Notes: a model not told the origin generated them from the letters alone. A DNA stretch of 64,000 nt from Takakia lepidozioides (GCA_030704615.1 CM060732.1:10478001-10542000), one strand, 5' to 3'; shown: positions 19,556 through 32,600, numbered from the stretch's first letter. Program-made: numbers and translations.

Positions 19556-21560
19556 GTGCCGTCACATTACTACCCCCGAATGGAAATTCGGCACCCAATA
19601 TCCAACAGGGGAAGCCCGGATGAAGTCGCCTCGGGCGCAGAGGCCGGTGCGTGTGCGACAGAGAACATCCCCTGGATGGAGATTCGGCGCCGAATTTCCA
19701 TCCGGGCCCCCCAAAGGAAGTCGTGTCGGGGGGTCAGGCCGAAAACTGGCCGGCATAAAAACATCCCCAAATGGAAAAACGGCGCCGAATTTCCATCCAG
19801 GGCGGTTCGGATGCAGTCGGGGAGGGGGGAGAGGCCGGCACTTGGCCGTCACATTTCAACCCCCGGACGGAAATTCGGCACCGAATATCGAACAGGGAGC
19901 AGAAGTCGCCTCTGGCGTAGAGGTCGGCACGTGTTCGACAGAGAGCATCCCCTGGATGGAGATTCGGCGCCGAATTTCCATCCGGCCCCCCCCAAGGAAG
20001 TCTTGTCGGGGTATCAGACCGAAAACTGGCCGACATAAAAACCTCCCCAGATAGGAAAACGGCGCCGAATTTCAATCCGGGGCCGTTCCAATGCGGTCGG
20101 GGAGGGGGGAGAGGTCGGCACCTGGCCGTCATATTTCAACCGTCGGACGGAAATTCGGCACCGAATATCCAACAGAGCGGCGGAGAGGCCGGCACCTCTC
20201 CGACAGAGACCAGCCCCCGGATGGAAATTCGGCGCCGAATTTCCACCCAGCAGGCAAGTGCAATCCCGGATGGATGGAAATCCGGCGCCGAATTTCCATC
20301 CAGCAGGTAAGTGAAATCCCGGATCGATCGAAATCCGGCGCCGCATATCCATCCTGCAGGTAATTCGAATCCCGGAATTTCCATCCAACAGGTAAGTCGG
20401 ATCGCTGGCGTATGGATATCCGGCGCCGAATTTCCATCCTGCAGGTAATTCATCGCTGAGAATAACCTTCCTGCAGGTAATTCTGATCGATGAATTACCT
20501 TCCTGCAGGTAATTCTTATCGACGAAGGTAGGAAGGTAATTCCGAGATGAGAATTACCTGCAGGAAGATAATTCTCAACGAGGAAATACCTGCAGGATGG
20601 AAATTCGGCACCGGATTTCGATCCATCCGGGATTCCAGTTACCTGCTGGATGAAAATGCGGCGCCGAATTTCCATCCATCCGGGATTCGAATTACCTGCT
20701 GGATGGGAATCCGGCACCGAATTTCCATCCATCCGGGATTCCACTTACCTGCTGGACGGAAATCCGGCGCCGAATTTCCATCCATTCGGGATTCCACTTA
20801 CCTGCTGGACGGAAATCCGGCGCCGAATTTCCATCCATCTGGGATTCGAATTACCTGCAGGATGGAAATTCGGCGCCGGATTTCCATCCATCCGGGATTC
20901 CACTTACCTGCAGGATGGAAATCCGGTGCCGGATCTCCATCCATCCGGTGCCGGATCTCCATCCATCCGCTCTCCGACCAACCTTGCGGATGGAAATCCG
21001 GTACCGGATTTCCATCATCCGCTATTCGAATTACCTGCATGACGGAAATTTTGCGCGCCGACCTAGCTAGCGGATGGAAATCCGGCGCCGGATTTCCATC
21101 CATCCGCTCTTCGAATTACCTGCATGACTGGAAAAATGGCGCCGAATTTCCGATTTTGGTGCAAGTCAGATCTGGGACTTAGCCATTTTCGGCCCCGAAA
21201 TGGAAAAATGGCGCCGAAAAAAAAAAAAAAAAAAAAAAAACGCCGTTTTTCCAGTTCGGGGCCGAAAACGGCTAAGTCCCAGATCTGACTGGCACCCAAA
21301 ATCGGAAATTCGGCGCCATTTTTCCAGTCATGCAGGTAATTCGAAGAGCGGATGGATGGAAATCCGGCACGGATTTTCATCCATCCGCTCTTCGAATTAC
21401 CTGCATGACGGAAATTTTGCGCGCCGACTTATCTGGCGGATGGAAATCCGGCGCCGGATTTCCATCCATCCGCTCTTTGAATTACCTGCATGACTGGAAG
21501 AATGGCGCCGAATTTCCGATTTTGGTGCCAGTCAGATCTGGGACTTAGCCATTTTCGGCA
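19556..21560. promoter_or_regulatory. Element D palindrome array
   Basis: About 18 GGCGCC cores lie between 19687 and 21510, mostly in palindromes with half-site GGATGGAAATTCGGC, plus GGCACC and GGTGCC variants. The 20240-21110 part alternates palindromes with ATTACCTGCAGG/AGCAGGTAA and CATCCGGGATTC linkers. The array lies upstream of the minus-strand transposase, as in element C. Frames of about 200 codons that can be read through it are repeat artefacts. Confidence 0.75.
21060..21405. repeat. Large inverted repeat around an A-tract in element D
   Basis: The arms (about 21075-21216 and 21241-21385) are reverse complements of each other with few mismatches. Landmarks are TCAGATCTGGGACTTAGCC on the left and GGCTAAGTCCCAGATCTGA on the right. 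The loop is a run of about 24 A. A third, direct copy of the left arm follows at 21370-21560. Transcribed, this would fold into a long hairpin. Confidence 0.85.
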
Positions 21561-22390
21561 AAGAAATGGAAAAAAGAGCCGGAAAAAAAACCACCAACAA
21601 AATACTATGCACTACCTTGGCTAAGATAGTCAATGCAAACAGAACAGACTGGGATACAAAGCTGTTGACAGCTTTGTGGTCATACAAAATTTTATATAAA
21701 GTTATCATCAAGTATACACCATTCCAATTAGTTTATGGTATGGAAGCTTTATTTCCAGTGAAATTCTTATTACCTACCATGAGAACTGAATGGGGAATGA
21801 GAATGGAATTGGAGGATTCAATTAAAGTAAGGAAACATGAATTATATCATGTGGAAGAAGTACGTGTTGATGCAGCAGATAACATGACCAGAATTCAGAT
21901 GAAGAGGAAGGATCAGTTTGATGAAGGTAAATTGAAGACTTTTAAGATGGGTGATTTGGTACTGTGGTTGCAGAAGAAGAGAAAGATTAAAGCTTCTAAG
22001 CTTAAATCACCATGGAAAGGACCTTATGTCATACAGAAGATGTATGATAACAACACAGCTATGTTACAAACCATTAACAAAGAGATGCTTGGTAGAGTCA
22101 ATGCCAATAAGTTGAAGGGATACAGTGGTATCCATGATAGACCATTGCAGCATGATTTGCATCTTGAAACACAGATGCAGTCACAGACTACACCGGTAGC
22201 ACCAGCGGAGCATGGAGCACTTGTCATAAAGCCGAATGTGTATGGCCATAGCAGAGAACATAGGTGTTCACACAACCATCACAGGCCACCACAGTCTAAC
22301 ACAGCATATCACAGCCTATTACAGCATATCACAACTCACCACAGTCCGACACAGCCTATCACAGCCCAACACAGGTTGCACAGTCTATAG
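21561..22390 (+). pseudogene. Gypsy integrase C-terminal half, plus strand
   Basis: A long open frame beginning inside integrase: LTALWSYKILYKVI, YTPFQLVYGMEALFPVKF, FKMGDLVLWLQKKRKIKASK, PWKGPYVIQKMY. This is the catalytic-core end and the GPY-like C-terminal domain of a plant gypsy element. The tail (HSLLQHITTHHSPTQPITAQ) is translated LTR repeat. The 5' part is missing at the border with element D. Confidence 0.8.
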
Positions 22391-22580
22391 GGTCAGTGAC
22401 AGGTGGACACAAGTTAACGACACTAAAGTGGCCGGTAAGTGTAAAGACAGTTTGGAAGTCAAACTCGGAGAATGTGCCACGCGGACAGAGAGAGATGGGA
22501 GAGTGTTTGAATTCAAACACGATCTTGAACTTGCTTAGAGTTGGAGAACCTCCCTCCTTAACGTGTATCCAGGTACACTG
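22258..22580 (+). repeat. LTR piece with decamer repeats (CACAGCCTAT-type)
   Basis: About ten tandem decamers such as ACAGCCTATC and ACAGCCCAAC run from 22275 to 22385, followed by unique LTR-like sequence. They are the reverse complement of the CTGTG decamers at 41190-41505, so the two gypsy pieces belong to one family in opposite orientation. Confidence 0.7.
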
Positions 22581-22589
22581 AATGTTTGT

Positions 22590-22925
22590 GAAACATCAAA
22601 CTATGGAGGATCAAGAAGAACATGAGCAAGTTCTCCATGAAGACCCTCAGCAGGCCATGCTTATGAGTTCCATAAGCATGACACTTAATTTGTTGGGCAC
22701 CTATGTCAAGACCCATGTTCCTTCCACATAATTGGCAGCATTGAGGAAGGAGCTCAAGCAAGAGTTTGAGGCAAGAATTGCCACTGAGTGTGCAAATAAG
22801 GTGGATGTGGAGGCCAACCTCAAGTTGCAGAAAGAGTTGGAGGACACTAAATCTGCTCTACAGCTTGCGAAGGAAAACTTGATTGAAGCAGGTCTGGAGC
22901 AGGAAAAGTTGCATGAAGTAATTCG
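22590..22925 (+). pseudogene. Coiled-coil frame fragment, possible retrotransposon gag start
   Basis: Frames read EEHEQVLHEDPQQAML, a stop, then KELKQEFEARIATECAN, LQKELEDTKSALQLAKENL and IEAGLEQEKLHEV. Heptad spacing suggests a coiled coil. Its place right after an LTR suggests gag of the next element, but no family motif is visible. It is cut where element B sequence begins (TTCGGGCAAGTCTCCC). Confidence 0.4.
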
Positions 22926-25900
22926 GGCAAGTCTCCCAACATTTCCTCGTCGGACGACTCTGCAAGGCTGAGTGTATGCACAAACACAGAATGAAGCACA
23001 TTAGAACATTCAAACAGGGAATCATCGGCAGGCTGCATGGTCCCTACAACCAAAACCAATACATTTACTATGGTGCAACTCACTCGAAGATAGACATTGC
23101 AGGAAGCGGCTTCGGGCACCTCTGCATCGGACGAATTTCCTGGACTTCCTCCTCCTCCTCTTCCTCCTCCCCTTCCACGTCCTCTTCTGCGTTGTTGGGA
23201 TCCTCAGTCGGAGGCAGACGCTGTAGGCCCGCCAAATTGAAATCGTACAAGCCGTATCCCCCTCAAATGAGAACACAAATCGGTTGGACATCCTTCCCGC
23301 CCACATACACGCACCTGCAAATTCATACAACACAACCAAAGCCAAAGTCAAGAATGACTCGCTTCCTCGCGCAAGCAAACAAAGACAATCGGAAACGGTG
23401 TCAATTTCGGTGCCGCAATCACTGAACGCTCTCACCTGTATTAGCAGTGATGTCGAGGACCCTGCCTTCAACATCCGTACACATTTCCATGAGCGTCTGG
23501 ATGAATGCAGGACTCATGGTCTTGCCATACCTCCAAGGCTTGCCCGACAAATCACAAAGCATGTCCTTCTCTCCCACATGGTTGAACATGACGTTATACT
23601 CCAGTGGATCAACTGTGGAATCAACAAGTCTGTCTGCTTGACGTAATTTGAATTTCGAATGCTCATTCACGAAGCAGAATGCCTGAAAGATAAGAGTCTG
23701 CAAAGAAGGAAAGGAGAACGTGAGAGGTGGCCTACACGTACATGGGCAATTTTGGCACAGAAATTGGCAGAACAGAGGAGAACCGCAACATACCTTCTAA
23801 CCATCGTTGACAAGACTTTGCGTGTTGATGCAAGTCCAAATCTTTTTCAGGATGGGTGCTGCACTTCTCCCCGTCCAAACTTTGATATCATTCTCAGTGA
23901 CTTCTCCATTGGCTGCTAGCACAATAACACAGCCATCGTCGTCCAACATGTTGGCTGCGAACGGGCAGTTGCAGGGTTTAGTGGACCAAAAACGGCAGAT
24001 CCTGCTCCATGAAAGTCCATGACCAAAAAACAAAAAGTTGAGGATACTATTTAAAAAAAACATTTAGTGATAGATAATGGTATACTGAACATATTTAGTA
24101 AAGAGTCCTATCCCAAATATTAAAGATATAATTTATTAAATATTTTAGTCTATTATTTAGAGAAATTATGAAAAACTAAAAATTAGAGTTTACAAAAAAA
24201 ATTCAATATGCCACCTAGCCATTGAAGATTATAGGTTTTTATAGTTCTAGAAAAAAAATGACACCCAAAATCCAAAAAACAATATGAGTTATGGACTTTT
24301 CAAAAAACGCCTATTTTTTTAAAATATAGTAGTCCATATGAGTCAAATGACAAATGATTTTGCCACTTCAAATCCATACCTAAGATGTGGACCAAAATGG
24401 CCACCTTATGTCCAAATTTCAATGGAATTCACCAATGGTACATAGGAGAACTTGAGTCCATTGTAACTCCATTCACTGCGGTAACAGTCCACAATGACGG
24501 TGTTCAAAGTCCATAGCGGAGTCATTTCTTATCGGATTTATGATTGGAGAGTTGCTATGGGTGCATATTGAAGCTAGGAATCCAATAAAATATATTTTTT
24601 CTGGTTTTAATGAGTTAATTCCAATTCAATTGATGACACCATCAATTGCAGTCATCTAAAACTGTGCCGGTAACGTCCATTTTGGTCCAGTCAACCCTGC
24701 ATTCACCCGAACCCGAATGTGTGGCTCCAGTATCTTTCATCGTACTTGTTCCACCAGGGTAGTGAGCCCAGCCCCAGTATCTCCTGCCCATCCGGGATAT
24801 CCACAAGGATCATGTTGATGGAGGCTTTCACCGCCCTGCCCCCGACTGTGCTCTTTTTGCCGTGGCTCATCGTCACAAAATACTCCATCATCTTTGTGTA
24901 GCCGGGAGTGTCCTCCATATCAATTCCAGTGGCCTTCCTCTTCCCCTTCCCCTGGTGGGCCTCGATCGTCTTCCTCAATCTCGTTTTCTCCAGCCTTCTG
25001 GTCAGAGCAATTAGGAAATTTTTATTAACACACTCCACAATTGTGGGTGTTTTGAGGACTTCCCTGCCCGCAATGTGCACCGCACGGTATGGTCTACCAG
25101 GTGCATCCTTGTATAGTGATCTCTTCGCAGCCGAACCCCCGGAGCGCTGGCCCTTGTCAATTTTCGGACGAGGTGTAGCCCCATGGGTGTTATCCTGCTG
25201 GAAATCGTCGTCGGAATCCTCGTCATCTGGCTGACTATGTTGTTGCTTCTTCTTCTTGGGTATGGGGCTCTTTGTCTCTTGCCCCTGTTTGCGCGTTCTT
25301 TTCTTCCTGTCCTTGGGCTGCTCAGCTACCTACTTCTCCATCTGCTCCTTCGCCAACGCTGCCGCCTTGGTTGACTTTCTCAGTGCTTTCTGCTTTGCTG
25401 CCTCCGCTGCTTTCAGTTTTTCCATGTCCTTTGGTTGGGGATCCAAATGCGCCTTCATAGCCCGGGCATTCGCTTCCTTCTTCAAGTTAACCTCCGAGAG
25501 GTCAACAGTCCCACTTGAGAGATCCACATACCAGGGACAGTCTACCAAATGCTCGGCATGCCACTCCTTCGCCATTACTTCTGTGTACATCGTACCACGA
25601 CCTCCATGTGTCCTCCACGCCAGGAAGAATGGTGGAACCCTTTGAATGGCTCCGGACGGAATGAGAGCAAAATTTACATACCTGCAATCACGAGCCAATT
25701 CAACAAAAATCATGCTACTGATGCATCATGCAAGAGGAAGTTCTGAGTGCAGAAGGTATTTCGGCTTCGGCACCGAAATACGCAGTGGACCGTGCCCCAA
25801 TTACCCAGCATTTACATCTTGCAGAGGTATATTTCGGCGCCGCAATACCCACCGCTGCTTAGCTAAATCCTCAAAACTGTAAATAGGGGGATGCATTGGC

Positions 25901-27723
25901 AGCAGATTACCTGAACAGGACTCGCATTGCCGCTTTGTCGGCACCCTACGGCTCTTCGATGTATACGCTGCGTCTTGCTTTTGCAATTTCTCTGAAAAAG
26001 AGGTTTGCGAAGCGCCCTCGCCAGGACTGCACGCAGTTCTCCATTGTCTCCGGTTTCGTCCAGTCGATCTGTAACTTGAAAGTGGTGGTGTTGCAATCCA
26101 ATTGCTCCTGGGCGTGGGTCAGTACCTGCAGCAGTGCAGGTCTCCAAAACATTCATGAATTTGAAATTGCGATGATGTCCAACACATAGAAGAGGAGGAA
26201 ATTATACCTGATGCCACCAAGTCATCACATTGAGCCAGTCGTTCATTTTGTCGTCTGTTGGCTCGATGGGAAGTGGTACAGCAGCTTCGTGTTTGTATGG
26301 CCGTTCCAGATTCGCAGCCACCTCGTCTGCATGGCCTAACATCGGTCAGACAAAAGAACCTCATCATGAGAATCGCAAGAAGACACAAAACAAGAACAAA
26401 CACATGCTAACCTTCTCCGCCGGCTCAACACACGACACTGCGATGTGATAAAGTTTCTCAATGGATATTTCCGGTTTCATGGTGCAGTCCTATCTCCGCT
26501 AGGAACTCGGCACCAAGACCAGGGTCAGCGATTGCAACTTGCTTCACAAGTTTGGACCTATACTTGGTCCGTGATTGCCTCCCTGCCTGCACAATGTGAC
26601 TCTCTATCGACGCGTCCGCCTTGTTGGGGGCATCACTCTGAAAGAACTGCCTTTTGGCATAGGCCAAGTCATCCCTGCAACAAATAGCATTAAATCGGGA
26701 AATTTGAGATGAACCTCACCGAATAGAGGATCTCCACCATGGCGTCCAATGTTGGTTGGCACCAGGTGCGATCCACTTTCGCAAGGGACTTCCTGTACAG
26801 CTCGGGATCGAGGGATTTTTGGAAGTCCGTCAGCGGTGTTGTGCCCACTTCTTGCACTCTGTACAGCGTATATGCCAGGTGAGTTTCCACGAAGGCCCTC
26901 TCTGTTACCCTGCCATGGAGAAAAAAAAAAAAAAAACAACATGAAAATATGATAAAAAAAAAACCAGATTTCGGCACAGCAATCCAATTTCCAGTTCATA
27001 GAGTGGATGACAGTCAAGAACATTGCCTATTTCGGCGCCGCAATAGGCACTACACAAGGATGTAGTAGTATACTTACAGATTTATATCCGCCATGACACC
27101 CTTCAGCAGTCCTCTGTCTCTGACGTCCACCTCACGACAACGCAGTCCACCATGTAATGCCAATTGATATCTTGCGGATGCATTTCAGCAATGTACTCTA
27201 TCCAGGCAAGCATCTTGTGGTTCTCGTCCCAAACGAAGAACATCTTCCTTGCCATGTGTGCGAATGTGGGATTAGTCTTCAGAGAGGCTTCAAACTCGGC
27301 ATTTACAGTGTGTCAGTGGGGGCTCCAATTCTGAAGCTCCTCTGCAGTGGGGCCCCTTGTGACACCCTGGTCATTCTCAATGGAAATGTAGAATGCTGCC
27401 GACCCCCGTCTATACCCTTCTATGAAGTTGTGCTTCAGTCGATCGATGTCCCCTGGCAGTGCTTGCCTTACAATTGGAAGGCTAACCATGCGACACAAAG
27501 GAACTTTGAGGTTCTCTGGATACACCATGGAGCCCAAAACGCGGCCTATGTTGCTATGAGTCTCTGCCAGCAACCTGTTTGCTGCTATGTTCATGTCTCG
27601 TGTGCTCATGAGCATACCCGCCACTAGTTTCTGACTTCTATCACCTCTCTCCGTCCACCACTTTCCGCCGTATGGGTGATGAAGAGATTGCGACCCCTGA
27701 CACGTTCGCATGGATGAAGTCAA
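22926..27723 (-). pseudogene. Element B second gene: ParB-like plus DNA methyltransferase-like protein
   Basis: Minus-strand exons, 5' to 3': about 27640-27313 (AETHSNIGRVLGSMVYP, VPLCRMVSLPIVRQALPGDI, GSAAFYISIENDQG); about 27312-27130 (KMFFVWDENHKMLAW); 26910-26690 (VTERAFVETHLAYTLYRVQE); 26667-26445; 26360-26219; 26140-25870 (LFFREIAKARRS); 25690-25330 (Lys-rich end); 25330-24703 (NMILVDIPDGQEILGLG); 23971-23797 (NMLDDDGCVIVLAANGEV); 23700-23450 (GKPWRYGKTMSPAFIQ, GRVLDITANTG); 23380-23130 (GACMWAGRMSNRFVFSFEGD). The first two segments resemble a ParB/sulfiredoxin fold; the later ones follow the IV-then-I order of beta-class N4/N6 DNA methyltransferases. B has DENHK where C has DGNHR. The N-terminal charged exons and the C-terminal tail are missing, and an AT-rich insert sits between two catalytic segments. 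It was probably not functional in this copy. Confidence 0.65.
23972..24699. mobile_element. AT-rich 728-bp insertion in the element B second gene, MITE-like
   Basis: The ends are imperfect inverted repeats: CAGGGTTTAGTGGACCAAAA on the left, and on the right, read in reverse complement, CAGGGTTGACTGGACCAAAA. CAGGGTT termini recall hAT elements, but no 8-bp target duplication is visible (GGCAGTTG against CATTCACC). The interior has no gene. Element C lacks it at the same place. On the minus strand, GTGAAT at the right border and GAGCAG inside the left border could serve as intron borders. Confidence 0.5.
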
Positions 27724-27769
27724 CTGGAACGCGACGCGTGCTTGTTCAAGCTAGCAGTACAAGACGCTT

Positions 27770-29400
27770 TATCCGAATTGCGGCGCCGAAATATCGTTCC
27801 GTTCACCGGATGCTGTTTCCCGAGCAGCCGACATTGAATGCACTATCCGCACATCATGAAACCCAATCGCCATGAAATTCCCCTGCCTACCGACATTCAA
27901 AAGTCAGGTCGACACGTTTCATCAGCGGACGGATGAATTTCGGCGCCGAAATTCATCCTATGCAAGTGCTTTCATACACAAACATATGAATTTCAGCGTC
28001 GAAATTCATCGCTTCCCCAGTCCTCATCCGTCAGGAGCACACCTGTCAGTCGGATAGCGGATCCGGAATTAATTTCGGAACTGTGCAGAACGCTGCACTG
28101 GGGCACATTTCATCCATATTTCGGCGCCGATATTCATTAACAATATCTCCGTCCGCGAGCAAACGAGCTGAAATCATCCATATTTCGGCGTCGAAATACA
28201 TCCAGCCCGAACAGTAAACCGGCACCATGCCACACTTTGCTGCCATCAGTGCCCCTCGCGGTTGCTGTCCATGCATGTTGGACGTGTCATGTCTTGACTG
28301 TTATGTATAATTTCGGCGCCGAAATTATACTTTATTTGCGGCAACCTCCGTACGAGAAATGACCACTTAATGGATACGGTCAGTTTCAAATGAAAACAAC
28401 GGCTAAAATGCAATTAATTTACCCCCAACCTGAGAAAATATCTCATTTCGTCATTGGATAACGGCCTTTTGAAAGACATAAGTGGTTAAATGTGCCGATT
28501 TCTCCATTTAATGCAGAATATTCGTGTTTTCTTTGTCTAAATGGGTTATTTGAAATGAATTTCGGAACCTTACATCATCCAGAAGCAAGAAATAAGTGTC
28601 GGGTTCGGATGAATTTCAGCGCCGAAATTCATCCGTCTCATGGAAAATGTAATATTGGAGTTACCCTTCGCCAACAGTAAGGATGAATTTCGGCGCCGAA
28701 ATTCTTAAAAATAAATATTGGAGGGAGGACTTTGGATGAATTTCGGCGTCGAAATCCAACGCTCGAACCCTGAAAAAAAATTGGAGGGATGACTTCGGAT
28801 GAATTTCGGCGCCGAAATTCATTGCTCACAAATAAAAAGAATTATTTAAATGGAGGACTTTGGATGAATTTTTGTACCGAAATTCATCGGTCGCAAAGAA
28901 AATAAAAATGAAGGGAGGACTTCGGATGAATTTTGGCGCCGAAATTCATCCGCATGACAGCAGAAGACATTCGAAAAAGCAGAAGAAGAATGAATTTCGG
29001 CACCAAAATTCATCCAACGTCCTCCCTCCAATAATATTTTTCCCATGCGAACGATGAATTTCGGCGGCGAAATTCATCCCTATTATCGATTCAGGATTAC
29101 TCTCATCTGGATTTCGGCACCGAAATCCTTACACGTGGTGAATCATGACTCTAATCACGAACACATTCATCCGTATTTCGGCGCTGAAATTCATCATTTA
29201 TGTGCAGAAACAATTTCATGAAAAACATGTTCATCCGAATTTCGGCACCGAAATCCATCCGTCGGGTGCTTGCTCAGTTTCATGAGGTGAACTAATTTCG
29301 AATTCTATCGCCGGAATTCATCCCGTGGCTTCCAAATCTGTTACATGACAGAGATGTTCATCCGGATTTCGGTGCCGAAATTCATGAGAAGGCTTGATTT
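27770..29400. promoter_or_regulatory. Element B central palindrome array
   Basis: It lies between the divergent second gene and transposase. GGCGCC-centred copies lie near 27781, 27941, 28128, 28316, 28692, 28811 and 28938, with many GGCGTC, GGCACC and AGCGCC variants between. The half-site is the A/B type (GGATGAATTTCGGC). The tandem 61-64 bp expansion seen in A is present only as three or four degenerate units (about 28680-28940). Confidence 0.75.
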
Positions 29401-29632
29401 ATTGTAGCCCAACTGGTGGTACATCACAATTCAGGTACCCAATTTCCGATGTGAATTTGTTGTGGTCGTCCGTATTTGTAACGTACGTTACACACCTTCA
29501 TCCATACATGCACTGATCACCCATCCTGTTGGATACAGAATCCTCCAGAAAATGATTGTGGTATTATGTAGGACACACTCTTCTCATTGCAGGACTTCGT
29601 TGCGGAGCCTACCGAGAGTTGCGGTCTTCAAC

Positions 29633-32600
29633 ATGGACTCCTGTGTTTGGGTAAACGTGTACTTCCATCCTGATTATCTGAAAGCTAAAATACCATGCGA
29701 CCAAGGATTTGCGACTGTCACTGAGCAGTACTTGTGTGTGAAATTCGGGCTTCATCCTGGAACGGTGTTTTTGGAAGAGGAGACGAATGATGCTTATGGA
29801 AATTTTCTAGAAAGTGCCGTCATTCTGCATGCAGATTTCGGAAAGGGCAAAGAGTGGCGGCTCCCAGCTTCTGAATCCATCCGGTATAGTGCAATTGGTG
29901 AAATTATGCCTAAAGAGTTCCCACGCTGGAACTTGGTTGATCCTCCTTCCACAAGAGGGTCTGGCATCAAGATGTGAAGTCTGCCATGAGGGATGTGGGC
30001 ACCTCTTCACAAGCAGAGAAGCCCAAACATGTGAAAAGGGAAATCGAGAAAAACAGGGAAACAGTTGTCCACGACTTATCCAGTGACGATGAAGACTGTA
30101 TGGTCCTTCCATCGTATGTTTCGAAGTCGTCCGTCACTTGGAGTGTTCAGATGTCGGCAGACAATGAGCACACACCCTCCGACTCAACTTCCGTCCGCTC
30201 AGTAATCGACATATTGCGGAGGATGAAGACAGCGGGTTCCCGCTCCAGTGACCTTCTTAGGCTTGATTACGACAAAACTCCAATCCATTCTGTGGAAACT
30301 TTGCCTGAAGTTGTGGATGGGAATGCTATCTACGAGTTCCCTCCAGTGCTGGCAGGCGCAGGCCCAGACGGCATGCTGGCAGGAATGAACAGAAAACATG
30401 ACGGACACCCTTGGTGTGTCACCAAAACTTCATCGTCCAACCTGGGTGATGGAGTTCGAGTGAGATGTATTGTGTGTTGGGCATCTTAAATGTTTCTCGA
30501 GCACATGTTACCACTACACAAGCAAAGGCACCCGGAATGAGACAGACTGGATTGGCAATTCGTCGACCCCATTTTAGCCTCAAAGTAGAGTTCCTGTAGG
30601 GACGTTCAAATGTGCCCATTGCAACGCAGCCCCTACGTGCATGGCAGTGTGCAACGCCAAGCAGTACTACGTCGGGACCGTCGGCCCAGCGTGCACCAAA
30701 GCATGCATTCACATCGGAAAGCATGACCACCCCGTCGCCAGAGGCAATTGCAGAGTCGCTTTTCAACAAGCCCATGATATTATTAAGGAGGAGGTGAGGT
30801 TGAGGCCGGGAGCAAAACCAAAGCAGATACAGCTCGCATCCGCACATAGAATTGCAATTGGCAGAATAATGTCGGAGGACGGAAGCACAAGAGAGAAGCT
30901 GGGCGAGGGGGACATGAAGGAGCTGCTGGAAGCTGTCTTCCATGTGTGCAGCTCCAATGTCAGGAACCACATTGTTGGCTACAAGAAACGAATCGGAAGA
31001 GGATCAGACATGCACTCCATCTTGGAAGTGAAGCGCACATGCGGCTATGACTTCATCCAGGGCAGCTTCTTTCCTAGTCAAGGCTCAGAGACGGACAGGT
31101 GCTTCATATTTAAGATGTCAACATACGGACCGGGGAGCGGTGTCGATTTGGTGAAGCGGATGACCAGTGGAGACCTCTCAAATTGCTGGGTCATGTTCGA
31201 CCACATCAGGCGAATTACCAACCACGATTGGGTGACAATGGGGGCACATGTATACGACCCACATTGCATAAAGTTGATGACCATTGCTATCTGTGAAATG
31301 AAAGGAGAAGACACAGATTTGGAGTTGCACATGTGGCGCGGAATTAATGAGCAAATGGCGAGAGCAAAGTTGCCCCCTCCTGATTTTAGGGGCTTCATGG
31401 CTGACAATGCCCAGACGAACTGGGCTGCAGTGAGGAGGGTATATGGGGACGACCCAAAGACTCCAATGGAAGGTAATGAGAGATCTTGCGGGTTTCACTT
31501 CATGCAGAGTTTGATGCAAAACACGAAAAGGTTCGTGGCGTCACGCCACCGGCAGGATCATATCAGTATGTGCCTTGCGTGGAAAAATGCGAATTCCATC
31601 GACGAGGCGGAGACCAAGTTTGCAACCATACGCACCTGGTGGGTGTCTTCAGGAGCAGTGGATGTGAAAGATCAGCCAGAACTGCGAACGTGGCTTGCGT
31701 GGTGGCACTATAGATTCCGGCAGTTTGGAGACTACATGAGACATGTAACACATTTCTGTACTTGACAATTGTTCTGTTTTGTGCTTGGACATTCTCCACA
31801 ATAAGTGACATTTCTAATTTCCTTCAACATGACATGAGCTTGGAGGATGACATGGATATGCCGACGACGAACATGGCCGAATCGGTGCACTCTTCCTGGC
31901 GTGCTTCCTCTGCGGCACATCTCGTTGACATGTTGACAGCAACAACAGAAGATATTGTGAGGGCCATCATGCAACAATCTCGTTTTTGGGAGGAAAGCAA
32001 TGGGGTATCGGACCAGACAGGCAGGAGATGCTGATGAGGGCGGCGCATCGTTCGACCGATCCCAAAAAATGGACTGCTGCATTGCGGGAAACAATAAGGT
32101 CAACGTCGTTACACAGTCGGGGGAACTGCCTGGAGGGCAATGTCCGCAGCCGGCCGGTGAAGAGAAGAATTGAGGACATGCCCGGAGGCGACGGCGATTC
32201 ATGGAGATCAGATATGAACATCCGCACTCAACCTCGGGGCGCAACGATGTTGTGTCCCATGCTCCTCCCAGCAGGACTTGTACCCCCTCTCCTACAGCAT
32301 CCATGGAATCGCTCCCAGACTTGGGACAACAAGCCGAGGATGAGCATGCTACTCCTATTATCGTTACCCAATACAACATTCCAATCGTGGAGCGAGATGT
32401 GTCGGCCTCGCAGTGGAGAATTGCACGGACCCGTCCGTCATTTCGTGGCAAATGTTGTGTTGTTCGTGTCGACACCAACTAGAGATGCAATGAGATGATT
32501 CGGAGGAGCCCGCAGGGCGGTGTGCCTGCCCCTTGATTCATAGGGAGATTTGTGTGCGCAAAGTTTGTGGAGGCCACACTGAAGGAGTTTTGGTTCTGCA

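Larger units (their letters stand above)
17839..21560. mobile_element. Element D: fragment of a C-type Mutator-like transposon
   Basis: 17839-19290 matches 47411-48865 of element C almost base for base, and 19440-20640 parallels the C array at 49000-49830. D holds only the N-terminal half of the transposase (minus strand) and a longer palindrome array. No TIR is present at either border: the left border interrupts a gypsy integrase and the right border abuts another gypsy fragment at about 21561. D was therefore brought in by rearrangement rather than by clean transposition. Confidence 0.8.

Noticed and set aside
19562-21182. Several long frames on both strands (90-210 codons) rich in GNSAPNFHP or GWKFGAEFPS
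   Set aside because: They are translations of the palindrome array. They occur on both strands and in several frames, and change with each repeat.
31078-31519. Minus-strand frames opposite the element B transposase core
   Set aside because: The plus-strand frame has clear transposase motifs; the opposite frame has none and is not kept in element C.
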